Under the pieces are notes generated by a model that had not been told where the DNA came from, made no database searches, and worked only from the letters and a program-made list of their open reading frames with translations. The position numbers and the translations under genes were made by a program. A DNA stretch of 64,000 nucleotides from Isoetes taiwanensis (lineage: Eukaryota > Streptophyta > Lycopodiopsida > Isoetales > Isoetaceae), in assembly GCA_021234155.1 (NCBI GenBank), contig JAJEKV010000015.1:5341194-5405193 (forward strand), written 5' to 3'. This document shows positions 46,205 through 57,884 of this stretch, one piece after another (positions within the stretch are counted from its first letter, which is position 1; each line of letters opens with the position of its first letter).

Positions 46205-47256
46205 AACAGTCAACGGTCAACTACTCACGGCGTGCGCCAGGAGGTTGATTGAGATTCTTAGTGGGATCTTTGTCACGCCCGTGAAATCTTGGCCCTTTTG
46301 TCCCTTTTTTAATTTATTGTTTCCTATTAATTCTTAGTGTTCGATACAATGCTTCTTTCCACGGCCGCGAGCTTCTTTCCACGGCTCACGAGATCAATAG
46401 GGCAATCATGAGGTTTGCTCTAGAAGTGTACTTTGGTCTTCATCTTGTCAAAAACATCACAAACATCACTCCCGGTACTTTGCCGAATTTATGTGGGCTC
46501 GAAGATGGAGTTGGCACATCGCAAGCGGAAAAGATCTCCTCTTTTAAGCCCCTCCTTGCGTAACCTCCGTGAGAGAAATGGTGGAAATATGATGGGATCG
46601 AGAATATAGCCTTGTGGGAATGAGGGATTTGGATGCACTATCCTTCCGAGATTCCTTAGCGCTCACTTTCTCAATCAATACCTAAATTATGCAATTCAAA
46701 CCAAGTTAGGTCAAGAACAATTGGATGCTCCCGAGTTGGACAAAAGCTCATTCAAGAAGATGTGATGTGTCAAAGCAAATTCTCGATCCATGAAACAAGA
46801 ATTAGCCGACTGAAAGAGAGTGGAGGCATAGCCGAAGAAAACTTTTGCAACACTTTGGGGCATCCAATTGGTAACTTAACTTGGACTACTCTAAGAGATG
46901 ATGACATTCTCAACCGGTACCCTTTCTAGTACATAACAAAGAGAAATGGAATTTCAAAAACATTAAGCGGAATGAGGGTTATTAGGGGAGGATCCCAGAA
47001 AGGGCCACGAAAAATCGTCTTTGAAACATCTCTTTCTTTTTTCCTTTGATCGGATTTTCCATGTTGTAATCAATTACTCGCCGAGGAGTATACGATGCGC
47101 TCAGGAGACACTTCAAGATGAATACCCATCCAAATAAATAGAATTTGGAGTCAAGCATTTAGGCCAAGCACATTAGATTACGCCATCTAGTATGAATGAC
47201 AACATAAGTGCTCTCGAACCCGAAAGGGTAGTCTCGATCACTACTCATCAACACTA
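46205..47256. other. dispersed repeat, then unrecognised protein-like remnants
   Basis: 46205-46290 is related to the repeats at 33.6 and 33.8 kb. From about 46600 to 47050 several frames in turn give protein-like stretches without stops (one of about 55 codons at 46760-46930 includes IHETRISRLKE). No family is recognised. It could be a decayed transposon or host exon. Confidence 0.25.
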
Positions 47257-48808
47257 ATATGTAGCATAATAGCGGGGGTTTTCTTTGTGTTTTTATGCGC
47301 TTTTCACAAAGGTTTTCCTAAAGATTTCATGGCGTATTGAATGGATGTACTAATGCGCACATCTAGAGTGCACCATTTCTTAATCGTTGATTTTTTTTTT
47401 TTCAATGGTCCAACATCGGGGCTCACAACAAAAGCCCTCTTTTATTTTAGGGGCTGAACATGCAAGCCTCGTGGATAGCATTTTAGGGCCGAAACAGGGC
47501 TTGCAAATCTGCAACAGGGATTAGCAAGATAAGATTCATTTTGTCGAGATTAATGGGCGGTGTTAGTCCGTTGTCGAGATTAATGAAGGCGGCCGTTAGT
47601 ATTTCTATAGAATGGTCGCAGATTAGAAACCGGAAATGGTTATTTAAGGTCTATAATTGAGGCTTTTTTTTCGGCGCACCTCGCCATACCCATGTCGGTG
47701 CGGTCGCCCGGCCCGTGAACGAGGTAACCATAAATTTTTAACAAACCCAATTCTTCTGTTGGCATTTGGCTATGGCCGGGCTAGGCAGCTATAGCCATGG
47801 CATGTGGAAGCTTCGAGTAACGAGGAGGCATGAAGTATTGAAGCTACATATTTTAGGCCATTTGGTCGCGGTTTAGGGCTCGCTGGTTCTTTGGTTGTTG
47901 CTACATGTTAGAGTGCCGGTTGGAATTAAATCAAAGACACGTGCAACTATTGCCTTTTGGCCAATTTTTAGGTAAGGTTATGTCGCCTAATCGAGAGTAG
48001 AGCAGATCCACGCGAGATAGTTCCATAGGGAAGCTTCGGGAATGCCGTAAAGCCGGAAATCCATCTAGGCTATGCTGAAGCCGCGGTTTTTTCTTTTGGT
48101 GATTTTCGTTGTGGGTCTTCCACAAATCACGGTTTCATCCCACGAGAACTATCTTCGGTATCTTGCCTCTCGTTCTCTAATTTTTGAGACCTTGAATTGT
48201 TTCTGCAAATTTTTTCCTTCTCGAGGAGCAAAAATATCTTCCCCGATCGGATGACTAGTGGCGGGGCACATTTACCCACGATGACATATCTGTTCTTTAT
48301 TTCTCGCCATATGCCACACATCCGTCTCCCTCCTCCCATTACATCTCAAAATGTGCCATGCCGTACCACTCAATCTACATTAAGGAAGTTATGCTAGGAT
48401 CTAAGCTTGTTCTTCATAAAGTTCTAGATCATGATCAAACTTAGTTCTTGGGACCCTCTTTAGAGCCCAACATTGAACCTGCGCCCGATACCTTTCAACA
48501 TGCGAGGTTTATTGCTAATGGTAGCACAATTCTTCAGCCATATCAGCTTATTGATGGGCTAAGCTTTTGTAGAAGATGAGGAGACTTCGGCAAATGCTCT
48601 TAGATGGTGTGTTTGGCCGGGATTCTCTGATCTACTTTCGGGTGGAATTTTTTTGTGGAATTTTTTTAAGAAGATTTGCAAACGTTTGTAGCTTCAATGT
48701 AGCTAGTTCAAGATTGCTAAATGTTGGTGCTTTTTTTATCCAGGAAGCTAGGTTAGGTTAGCATTGATTGCAGTTGGTAATGAACTGTAAACTAGAGCAC
48801 ATATTCAG

Positions 48809-48894
48809 TTTCATGATTGGGCATGAACAAAATTTGGCAACAAGATAACTCTTTCATGATTGGGCATGAACAAAATTTGGCAACAAGATAACTC
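48809..48894 (+). repeat. perfect tandem duplication of 43 bp
   Basis: TTTCATGATTGGGCATGAAC begins at 48809 and 48852, with the full 43-bp unit repeated without change. Confidence 0.85.
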
Positions 48895-49385
48895 TTTCGC
48901 AAGAGCATGATTTATAAACACGGCAGCCCCTTTTTATAGGTTGTGGCACAGAATTGCAGCCGTATTGCATTTGAGCTTCTAAAATTTGAAGCTTTGTTGT
49001 TGAAAGCAAATGCAAGGAATGTGCATTTCTGTTTTTTGTTACTGAACTATCATTCCTTTGCTTGTAAGTAGGCTTTATATTGGCCTGCTTTATATTGGCC
49101 TTTGCACAATGTAGCCTCTATAAGATTTAATGGTCCATTCTTTGCATTTTATTTAGAAGCACTATAAATTGAGTCATTTATGTACCAATGCTCGAATGGG
49201 TTTATTGCTTGATGTTACTCGAGTTCTTTGTGTATGGTGTTACTGCAGCAGGATTTACATGTGTGAGTGGCTTGGGTTGTCCAAGGTGTTCTCATGGCTT
49301 GCATAACAAAATATTCCCTCTTTTTAATTCCATGGTATATGTTTCTAGATTGCTACATATAGTTGCAGGACTTAGACTGCTATAC

Positions 49386-49448
49386 ATTGTTGCAAGAGTG
49401 AGAGAGGTTGAAAATAGCATTGTTGCAAGAGTGAGAGAGGTTGAAGGT
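49386..49448 (+). repeat. tandem duplication of 33 bp
   Basis: ATTGTTGCAAGAGTGAGAGA at 49386 recurs at 49419, giving two nearly identical 33-bp units. Confidence 0.8.
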
Positions 49449-49512
49449 TAGAAAGAAAATCATAGGAGTTTTGCTCTGGTTTTACATGTTTTTACGTATG
49501 TTTGCTTTTTTT

Positions 49513-50100
49513 AGGGCCCGAAGGGCCCAAAATTTTTTTTAGTATAACAACCAACACATAACTACCATTAACATTAATGAACACAACCATTGGGTCCAAC
49601 ACATTTAAATTAAAATCCCCCTTAGACCCCCTTTGGTTTGGGTGCATATTCACAGGGGTGACTCGGGACAGCGAGAGCTGTTGGATAGGCATATTCACCT
49701 TATTCCTTAATCTACACCGTGCGTAAAGTTCCTCGTTTGTGGGGTATGCAAAGTACAAAATTTGCTATCTTGTATAACAAGATTCACAAAATACTATAAG
49801 ATTTCGCGGGAATACTATATGGTGTTGATTTCATGCGTGCAAAATACAATTATGAGGGCTCTCCTGCCCTCGTCACCCTCCGCGTGTGAATATGCACCCA
49901 AACCAAAGGGGTTTGAGGGGGATTTTAATTTAAATGTGTTGGACCCAATGGTTGTGTTAATTAATGTCAATGGTAGTTATGTGTTGGTTGTTAATATCAA
50001 TGGTTGTTATGTGTTGGTTGTTATGTGTTGGGGGATTTAATTTTTATATGTAGGATGTTAATGGTTTGTGTTGCAAAAATTTTTTTTTTGGCCGGAAGGA
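49513..50100. mobile_element. foldback MITE, ~590 bp
   Basis: The left arm (about 49530-49681) and right arm (about 49855-49993, with an expanded tip to 50100) are inverted copies. Shared words are GGTTTGGGTGCATATTCACA and ATTTAAATTAAAATCCCCC on the left, with complements on the right. The tips are GGCCC/GGCC next to A/T runs. The loop (49682-49854) is unique. The right arm has an internal direct repeat of TTATGTGTTGGTTGTT. There is no coding capacity. Confidence 0.65.
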
Positions 50101-50717
50101 CGTCATCCAGCCGGTGTGACAAAAATTTTAGAATTCAAATCGAGAAAAAACTAGAATTCATTTGAGGCTTTCATCACGTAGCTTTTGAATTTGATCACAA
50201 TAAAACAAATAGAACATAAGTAAAAGTTACCATAAAGATAGAGCAAATTGATCCCATTATTCTCGAAAGTCATAAAGTTTGCAACACCCATGCACAAACA
50301 TTTTTCAAGCTGGAATTTAACGGTAGCCTTTGGCCTCCATGGATTCTTGTGGTGAGAAACCAAAATGGGAAACTTTTGCGCTTGTTAGCACAAGGATCTA
50401 GAAGCCTTGGAATTTGCTTAATAACCGCCTCAAAATCTAAAAATGCATGGCAATTTTTTGCAACCTTCATTGAATGAGCCATAAAACAATATCCAATAGC
50501 AATCCTCAGATTAATCAATCGGGTAGGATGTGAAAGCCTACCAAACCCGCCGAAAAATTGCTGTTTTAGCATAGATAACTTAACCAAACATATTCATATC
50601 ATACACTATCAAAAGATCTCGGAGAGCTTTCCAACATAATAAAAATCATCTCAAAGCGAATGCGGATCAAAAGTTATGATAAGAAATGTGTTCTTTGGCG
50701 GAAAGCGCACTACATGC

Positions 50718-50905
50718 GCCCTTCAAGCCCTTCATGTGCCCATTATGCACCACACACAAAAAAAGGGCTTTTATTGTGAGCCATTGGTTGTTGGGCTAAA
50801 ATCAATGGCCCTTCATGTGTGCCCATTATGCACCACACGCACAAAGAAAGAGCTTTTGTTGTGAGCCATTGGTTGTTGACCATTGAAAAAAAAAAGGCTA
50901 AAATC
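50718..50905 (+). repeat. tandem duplication, ~95-bp unit
   Basis: CCCTTCATGTG, GCCCATTATGCACCACAC and TGTGAGCCATTGGTTGTTG occur in the same order at 50728 and about 50811. Two slightly diverged units lie next to the right inverted arm. Confidence 0.7.
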
Positions 50906-51036
50906 AATGGCTCAGAAATGGTGCACTCTAGATGTACGCATTAGTACATCCATTTGAATACATCACGAAATCATAGGAAAACCTTAGTGAAAAGCGTACA
51001 AAAACACAAAGAAAACCCCCTGTTATTATGCTACAT

Positions 51037-51262
51037 ATTCACACGGGGGTGAAGGGCAGCGAGAGCCCTGATAATTATATTTTGCACGTACAAAATCAAC
51101 ACCATATAGTATTTTGCTTGAAATCTTATAGTATTTTCCAAATCTTGTTATATAGTATAGCAAATTTTGTAGTTGCATACCCCACAAACGAGGAACTTTA
51201 CGTACGGTGTAGATTAAGGAATAAGGGATGAATATGCCTATCCAACAGCTCTCGTTGTAAAC
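51037..51262 (-). repeat. inverted second copy of the MITE interior
   Basis: This stretch is the reverse complement of about 49665-49890 of the MITE, from TTCACACGGGGGTG to CCAACAGCTCTCG, where similarity stops abruptly. The long flanking arms of the MITE are absent. It begins exactly where the 3.8-kb inverted-repeat segment ends. Confidence 0.75.
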
Positions 51263-51498
51263 CCGATTAGAGAACTTGATGGCAACTAGTTGTGCTAAGC
51301 TCAACCCATGTTGCAAATGCCTTGCTAATTTGATTAGCATGTAAACCTATTCATGTACTCTCGCGTTTCATATATAAGTAAAGATTCCATTCTTCTTCTG
51401 ATTCAGTATTGTTTTTTTGCTTCGGCATTGACAGATTCAACCGAAACGATTTTTGCAATATCGGAAGTTCTCAATATATAGTACTCCTAGCCTTGTGC

Positions 51499-51620
51499 AA
51501 TGTATGTTCACCACTTGGATAGTGTGCATGTTCACCACCTAGCGTCAATGCATGTTCGCCATTTCGCTAATGTGCATGTTTGCCACTTAGCTATCATGCA
51601 CCATGCTACATTAGCTATCA
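51499..51620 (+). repeat. minisatellite, 24-27 bp unit
   Basis: Variants of CATGTTCACCACTTAGC(TA)ATGTG are repeated about five times. Translation gives an H/V-rich peptide that is clearly a product of the repeat. Confidence 0.7.
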
Positions 51621-51859
51621 CATATACCATGCTAGCATTGTCGCCAAAGTCTAGGGCATGCATCAACGTGATCATGGGTGGAAGTCGTGATCATGGGTTC
51701 AAGTTCTTGAAATGGCATACGACATTTTGGACGATTATGATATTTTGTATTGTTATATATATACATATATATGTACATATATTCATGACACTTTTAGCTT
51801 ACACCTGGACTAACACACAACAGTATTTGGATCCCCTGGATATTTTTTCCCAAACCACT

Positions 51860-52085
51860 AAAATGTGTGTGAATTTGGCTATGATCAAGATGCTCCTCAT
51901 CTCATCTTCAAGTCAACTAAGGCTGCCCTCCTTCATTTATCAAGGTCAAAATGTAGAGGTTGTGCCTACCTACAAGTATGTGGATGTGAAGTTCACTATT
52001 ACCACATACGGGATACTTCTATTTGCAACTTGCTTGATGATAAGGCTGGAAGATGCTATATGCAATGCAAAACAACACTTATAAA
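51860..52085 (+). pseudogene. fragment of a non-LTR reverse transcriptase (C-terminal side)
   Basis: The frame contains FIYQGQNVEVVPTYKYVDVKF, resembling the post-catalytic 'F.Y.G..IE.V..YKYLG..F' region of LINE RTs, followed by a helical RLEDAICNAK stretch that fits the next segment. No catalytic motif is present and the frame ends at 52084. It is not part of the LINE at 34-42 kb, which has a different sequence there. Confidence 0.4.
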
Positions 52086-52106
52086 GCAGATCTTTATGAC
52101 TAGGCC

Positions 52107-52620
52107 TACCGCACTTATTTTTGGGTCTTGGTGGAGCTTCGTTCTATATATGGGATGGTTTGTGTGGGGTGGTGGTATCACTTGCCACCTAGAATAATTT
52201 GGGCGGATTCAAAAGATTTTTGGGTCTTGGTGGAGCTCGATTCTATATATGGGATGTGTGTGTGGGGATTGGTGGTATCAACTTTTGCAGGAGATCAGTT
52301 TTTTGCCGCTATAGAGGGTTGCCTTTAGGCCAACCTCTAGAAGATGTGACGACCATCTGAGGATATTAAGTATCATACGAACATTATACTCATATGTACA
52401 AAAGATGTTTGGAGCGGATTCAAAAGATTTTGGGTCTTGGTGGAGCTCGTTCTATATATGGGATGTGTGTGTGGGGATTGGTGGTATCAACTTTTGCAGG
52501 AGACCAGTTTTTTGCCGCTATAGAGGGTTGCCTTTAGGCCAACCTCTAGAAGATGTGACGACCATATGAATATTCGTATCATCGAACATTATACTTATAT
52601 GTACAAAAGATGGTGCCGTC
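52107..52620 (+). repeat. ~210-bp tandem duplication spanning the LTR junction
   Basis: A unit beginning GCGGATTCAAAAGATTTT at 52203 recurs at 52413. Each unit has about 150 bp of flanking DNA plus the first ~65 bp of the chromovirus LTR (TGTGACGACCAT at 52345 and again at 52554). A third, partial and diverged copy of the flank lies at 52107-52190. Confidence 0.8.
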
Positions 52621-53073
52621 CTGCGGATGCAAAGGGTAGTTGCATGAAGCAAGGTTTGAACTTGCAACCTTCGAGTTGCAAAGTCACACATCCTTGCCAA
52701 GTGCCCTACCAATATTTGTTAAACACATTCATGTCTTTCTCATATGCGAGGCTCTTTCGAGGAGGTTCTAGAACCAAGAATATTCTAGAACCTACATGCA
52801 TGCGTGACACTTGGCATGATCTAATCCATTGAAGTGGCGCGATCGACCATTGGCCTACATATATAAGGAGGCATCTCCTTCTTGTCGAACCGATACGGTT
52901 CAACGCCGGATCTTGAGCCTTCTAGGCATCCGTCTCCGTGTTCTGCTTGCCCGGGCCATTGTACTCTTTGATTCCCGTTCATATATCGATTCTTTGCCGA
53001 TCTTGGCATATTTCTTAGTATTTCTTGCATTATTTTCCATGTATTTTCCTTATTTTCGCCGTAGGTTCATCGC
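52554..53073 (+). repeat. 5' LTR of the chromovirus
   Basis: Starts TGTGACGACCAT and matches 57885-58387 nearly throughout. A TATATAAGG promoter motif lies at about 52860-52868. The 5' third carries an antisense tRNA-like sequence (52645-52715). Differences from the 3' LTR are mostly indels beside CG. The primer-binding site after 53073 could not be matched to a tRNA by eye. Confidence 0.85.
52645..52715 (-). other. antisense tRNA-like sequence inside the LTR
   Basis: On the minus strand ATTGGTAGGGCACTTGGC (box-A-like) is followed by a stem-forming segment and AGTTCAAACC (box-B-like) at near-tRNA spacing. The same structure is present in the 3' LTR at 57980-58047. It is part of the LTR rather than a chance insertion into one copy. 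Confidence 0.5.
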
Positions 53074-53159
53074 GGTCCGAACCTAATCCCTTATCGGTTC
53101 TTGCCGCTATGACCTAAGCATTTTTTGCTCATATTTGGTGATTTTATATCTATAGAGGA

Positions 53160-54000
53160 GGTTTCGACTTTTTACAACGAGGTCAGTGACTTGTTCAAGT
53201 ATGCGGTGATAGAGCTTTAAGGAGCGTGTTACTTCACATGAATCTGCTTCTAGCCGGGATTGAGGCTATCGAGCCTAAGATTAGCCCGCCAAAGAAGTTT
53301 GGCGGCTTTTCGGTCCAAGCTCGTAGTTTTGAATCGGATCAGGCTTGTGATTGGCTCCATCCTCATAGATATCCCGCGGCCGGGGAACAAGTGGGGCTGA
53401 TTGGTTCTCTTTCACGGGGCCGGCTCTAAGTTGGTTTGCTTCTTTATTAGAAAAAGGAGCCCCGAGTTGCACCAATATTTTGCTGCTTTCAATCGCGAGC
53501 TTTCGAGGCATGCTTTGGAACCACCATCGTCCGCTGCAGGCCCGAATCCTAAGACTTTTAAGGCTCTCATCGGCTTAATATATGCATCGAGAATTTCATC
53601 AAATTCGCGGTGAATCTTGCTGGGATGATGTTGCCAGATTATTTCGAAAGGGGTTCACGAGGGCGTGGAAAGATATGTTGTTTTCTATGGAGAACCCTCG
53701 GACTTTGGAAGAAACCATCAGATTTGCAGTTCGATGTGATAATCGGCTCTTCGAACATAGGCAAGAGAGGCATTAAGGTCTTCTCTATCACCTGGCGCTT
53801 TGTAGCTCGCCTTCTCGGTCTCATCGTAGAATCTAGCAGGTTTGGACTGAGCCTATCATTGGTCCGCAGGCGGTTCAAGGACCTTTATCTATTCGAGAAG
53901 CGGCGTGGAGAGGCTAATCTTTGCCTCTACTATGGAGGAGCTGGCCATATTGCTTTCGTGGATGCCCCGTGCGGGCCCAAATCGGTTGGAAAACTTTAGG
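53160..54000 (+). pseudogene. chromovirus gag, broken
   Basis: Pieces in two or three frames recall a gypsy gag. A KFGGFS..ARSFESDQACDWL stretch lies at about 53295-53355. A capsid-like segment at 53582-53776 has WKDMLF and NPRTLEETIRFAVRCDNRL. A degenerate zinc knuckle near 53920-53970 has GGAGH, but one of its cysteines is a Tyr as written. Gag packages the element RNA. Confidence 0.7.
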
Positions 54001-54039
54001 GGCGGTCAGGTAGTAGAAGTCCTCGTCGGTTGGCAGCCC

Positions 54040-54420
54040 TTTTCTCATACTCCTTTCCGGTTCTTGACATGTTTATTCCATCGGATAAGGTCGACAATGC
54101 ATTCTTCATCCCTATATCATTGAAATCAGAGGTTGGAAGATTGGAAGCATTGGGCAACTTGATTGTGGTGCAAATGCTTTATGGATAATGCATTCGGCCC
54201 GGTAAAGCACGCAATCCTAGAAGCAAGGTTGAGCAACCCGGTTACATTAAGTGATTGATGGATGAGAGATCTCCCGGGTGTAGTCACGGAATGTATTGCG
54301 CCTCTTCGAGGTTTTGTTGAGGAGTTTCTTGTAGTATCTCCTTCAATCTCATTGCTACTCCACATGCACCAATAGTCTTGGGTGCGCCTAGCTCGAGCTA
54401 CATAACCCACAGTTGATTGG
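54040..54420 (+). pseudogene. chromovirus aspartic protease, broken
   Basis: A region in mixed frames contains ISLKSEVGRLEAL, then an LDCGANA segment (about 54160-54180) that fits the active-site D-S/T/C-G loop of retropepsins. Further on comes a HGMYCAS/ECIA-like flap-region trace. It would cut the gag-pol polyprotein. The stretch 54430-55090 between this and the RT is a low-complexity linker rich in Ser, Pro and Leu codons. Confidence 0.5.
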
Positions 54421-55089
54421 CATGCTAGATCATTTCAATTTCTTTGGTTCTAGCTCTAGTTCAGTTCATCTGCCCGGTTCATGCCTATACACCAACATCG
54501 ACCGATCCGTGCGATGTCATTGGGCCTGATTCCATCCTTGCTATTCATTTGCTTCTCCATGTCTTGATTTGACTCTTGCCTCTGCTCCGGTTCATGCCCC
54601 AGATCTGCTGACCATATTCTACCGATGATGTTCCAGCTCCGGCCGGTTTACGCTCTTGATCCTACTCTTGCTCGGTTCCAATTCACATACGCTCCTGGTC
54701 AGTTCTTGTTCGATCCTGCCCTCTAGTTCTATTCCTGTTTTGTTCTGCTCTTGGTCTTGTTCGTTTCCTGCTCATGTTCCTACTCCTGCTTTTGTAGAGT
54801 CTTCTTCATGTCCTCAATTTCCATTATCTCGAAGATTTCTCTTAGCGAGTTCGATAAATCTAGAAGGCAAGATCCAAGTTCGATGTTTGCAATCCAGTTC
54901 ACCGGTCGGCTAGCTTCGGCACCTGTGGTCTCCGCTCCAACTTCTAGACAAATATGGTGACTTTCTCGATGTTTTGACAAAGTCGGGGCCAGCAAATACC
55001 GGGCATCGTCCATATGATTGTCTTATTGATTTGCAGACGGGGCAAAGCGCTGCCGCCATATGGTCCGATATATGGTCTATCTACATCGC

Positions 55090-56170
55090 TGAGTTGAAGG
55101 TTTTTTCGGGATTATATTGAAGAGAATCTAGCCATTGGCTTTCGACATTCTGGAGTCCCTAACTGGAGCACCTATCTTCTTAGTCAAAAGAAAGATGATT
55201 CGCTACGTCGGGTCGTTGATTATTGCGGCCTCAATAAAATCCAGGATGCCCGAATCGGTATCCGGCTTCCTCGATCCCGAGTTATTGGAGGCGACTCAAG
55301 GTCGCATTATTTTACTTAAGATTGATCTTGAGCTAATCTTATTATTCCGGATCGAGAGGGTGATGAGTGGAAAGCGACTTTTAGGTACTTTCGGTATGGC
55401 CATTTTAAATTACCAGTTATGCGTTTGGACTTACCAATGCTCCGTGATATTCCAAATATAGCCCGATAATGTTTTTCGAGAATTCTTAGACACTTCGTTA
55501 ATATCTATTTGGATGATATTCTTATTTATTCTAAGACTCTCGAAGACATGAGAGGCATGTTCGACAAGTCCTTCGAAGCTTAAGTGGGCTATATGCCAAA
55601 CTTGAGAAGTGTCAATTCAAGCGGGATAATTTGGGTTCCTTGGCTATTGCATCACTCCACATGGAGTCTCTATAGACTCAGAAAGGTCGACACTGTTGCG
55701 GAATGGCAAACACCTTCATCCGTTCGAGATGTTAAGTGTTTTCTTGGGTTTGCCAATTTCTATCGGCGTTTCATTGAGATTATTGAGGAGATTGCCCTTC
55801 CTTTGACGCCTCACGGTTAGGGCGTGCCAATTGAATGGACTATGGAAGCGAGAATCTTCTTTCGTTACCATGAAGCATGCTTCACCACGGCGCCGATTCT
55901 TGCTCATGCGGATCCTTTGCGCCCATATATTTGTGAAGCGGATGCCGATTTTTGCGCTTGGTGGGATCTTGTCACGGGGGGGGATGACCATGAATTGCAT
56001 CCATCGCCTATCACTCACGGAAGTTTCAGCTGCTAAAATCAACTATCCCATTTATGACAAGGAGTTGTTGGGATAGTGGATTCTTTTTGAGGTGGAGGCG
56101 TTTCTGGAGGGATCGTTATAAGACCACGGTCTACACGGATCATCAAAATCTAGAATATTTTTAGTGCTCG
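55090..56170 (+). pseudogene. chromovirus reverse transcriptase and RNase H, broken
   Basis: RT traces in order are SQKKDDSLRR (55179), a DYCGLNK segment, KIDLE at about 55320, YGHFKLPVMRL (55397), and the catalytic YLDDILIY at 55506-55529. FLGYCITPHGVS and a FLGFANFYRRFIE segment (55741-55776) lead into the connection domain. The RNase H start has EADADF (55935) and YDKELL (56054-56071), then YTDHQNLEYF-like residues near 56135-56165. At least eight frame changes are needed, many at CG. Confidence 0.85.
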
Positions 56171-56229
56171 AGTGCTCAACCGTCGCGGGGCCGATTGGCA
56201 TACCCAAGTATTATCTGGATTGATTTCGT

Positions 56230-57640
56230 GATCAAAAACTGTCCTGGATCCCTCAAGGGAAGCCCCTGATGCCTTGTCTCGATGCTCTACCTTGAGCCCA
56301 AGCTAGGTGATCCCCGCATTTGACCGGCAATCCTGTGAGGTTATTCTAGGGCCCTGACTGGTTCGGCTTATGGCCCTCACTTTGTTCGAGAGGCCTCATG
56401 ATATGGCCTTTGCTGGAGTTTGTTCGAAGCATCTACGCCCTCCGATCCATTGGCTCAAGATGTATTCTCACACCTTGGCTGCGCATCATCTTCTCGAACA
56501 AATGCGATCAAACTATGATCGTTTTGAGGTTGAGATGGACTCATATTCCATGATGGGCTTCTCTATGTGCCAGATGGTGCTTCTAGGCCGGGTTCTCAGG
56601 CTTGCCATGATTCACCTATGGCGGACACTTTGAGTAGCCAAGACTCTTGAACTTATTAGTCGATAGTATTGGTGGCACAGGCCGTCACTCTGGTCGAAGC
56701 TTTTATTGATCCTGTGACATCTGTTGTCGAGCGAAGGTCCTAAGACATCTTCCTCATGGCCTTCTTCAGTCACTGCCAGTACCAGATGGACCTTGGAAGA
56801 GCATTTCTATAGACTTTATTCCGGAGTTGTCAGTCTCTCGGGGATATGATGCCATGCGATTGTTGTTGATCATTTCTCTAAGATGGCTCATTTTATTCTG
56901 CAACATCATCATCACCAGCGAAAAAACAACGATATCTTCTTCTTAGTGAAGTAATCCGGACTTGCGGCTTGCCCGATATTATCGTCGTGATCGTGGATCC
57001 GCAGTTTGTCGCGGGTTTTGGAAGCGGCTTTTGGAGTTATTGTATATCGACAGCTCAGCGACATCTGGTCATCATCCAGAAAGTAATGGGCAGGGGCGCA
57101 CTAATCGAACACGGAGCAATATTTAAGGCACTTTATTAGTTATCAATAGGATGATTGGGTCAATTATCTTCCAATCGCTGAGTTTGCCTATAATAACTCG
57201 GTACATGCTTCCTTGGCGGACTCCATTCTTTCTAAACTCCGCCCGGCATCGCGTTCGGTCCCTTAAGCGTGTTGGCAGAGTGACTCGGTCAATTCTAGTC
57301 TTTGAGTCCCGACTTGAGAAGCTCGGGCTCTTCAATGGATCTTGGCATCATCTTCAGAAACCGAGGCACGCTATCGCATTATGCGGATCTGTATCGGCGA
57401 GGAAGCTCCTAAATTTCATGTTGGTGGCGTTATGCGGATTCTTCGTAGGGGACCTCCCTACCTCCTTCGGCATAAAGCTTCTATCTATCGCCTTGGTCCT
57501 TGCACCGCGGCTCCAGATCAGCAATGTGGCATTACTGCTCGAGCTCCCTCCCGGTTGTTTGGCTTCATCCGTTATTTCATGTTTCTCGATTGGAGCCCTA
57601 CCGCGATCAATAATTTCTCGGTCCAGCGTTCCTCCACCGC
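56230..57640 (+). pseudogene. chromovirus integrase, broken
   Basis: The zinc-binding N-terminus is poorly preserved. The core is recognisable at 56790-57000 (DFIPEL-like, DHFSKMAHFI at 56869-56898, then a DPQF segment near 56997) and around 57100-57190 (EFAYNNS-like trace). Frame breaks are frequent. Integrase inserts the element DNA, and the chromodomain behind it would direct it to marked chromatin. Confidence 0.7.
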
Positions 57641-57654
57641 CTCCACCCGTGAAA

Positions 57655-57819
57655 TTGATGATCATGAGGAGTTTGAGGTTCGAGATTCTAGACTACAAGT
57701 TTCTTCATCGAGATTGTGTTACTTTGTTGATTGGGAAGGTTACTGCGCCAAGTGATAGGGCAGGAACTGCAGAAATCGGTAATGCCTCCGATAAAATTGC
57801 GGAGTTTCATCGGCGTTAG
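57655..57819 (+). pseudogene. chromodomain at the end of pol
   Basis: Residues EEFEVRD, an ILDYKFLHRD segment in a neighbouring frame, FVDWEGY and a final DKIAEFHRR match the three-strand-plus-helix plan of chromodomains. The stop TAG is at 57817-57819. At least two indels lie inside it. Chromodomains bind methylated histone tails. Confidence 0.75.
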
Positions 57820-57869
57820 GATAAGCCACGTTTGAGTACTCCGCCCCAACTTGGAGGACTCGTGCGCCG

Positions 57870-57884
57870 TCGTGGGAGGGATGG
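57870..57884 (+). other. polypurine tract of the chromovirus
   Basis: GGGAGGGATGG lies directly before the 3' LTR start TGTGGCGACC at 57885. Confidence 0.55.

Larger units (their letters stand above)
47257..51036. mobile_element. 3.8-kb segment bounded by ~185-bp inverted repeats
   Basis: 47257-47440 and 50850-51036 are reverse complements over about 185 bp with roughly 80-90% identity by eye. They start ATATGTAGCATAATA at the outer tips and share TTTTCTTTGTGTTTTT and CATCTAGAGTGCACCATTTCT. Long inverted termini are known from Mutator-like and foldback DNA transposons. No transposase is recognised inside, so it would be non-autonomous. No target duplication was found at the tips. Confidence 0.6.

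Noticed and set aside
51500-52084. A 194-codon plus-strand frame as one protein
   Set aside because: Its first 40 codons translate a minisatellite. Only the last part resembles an RT fragment, so it is not a single gene.
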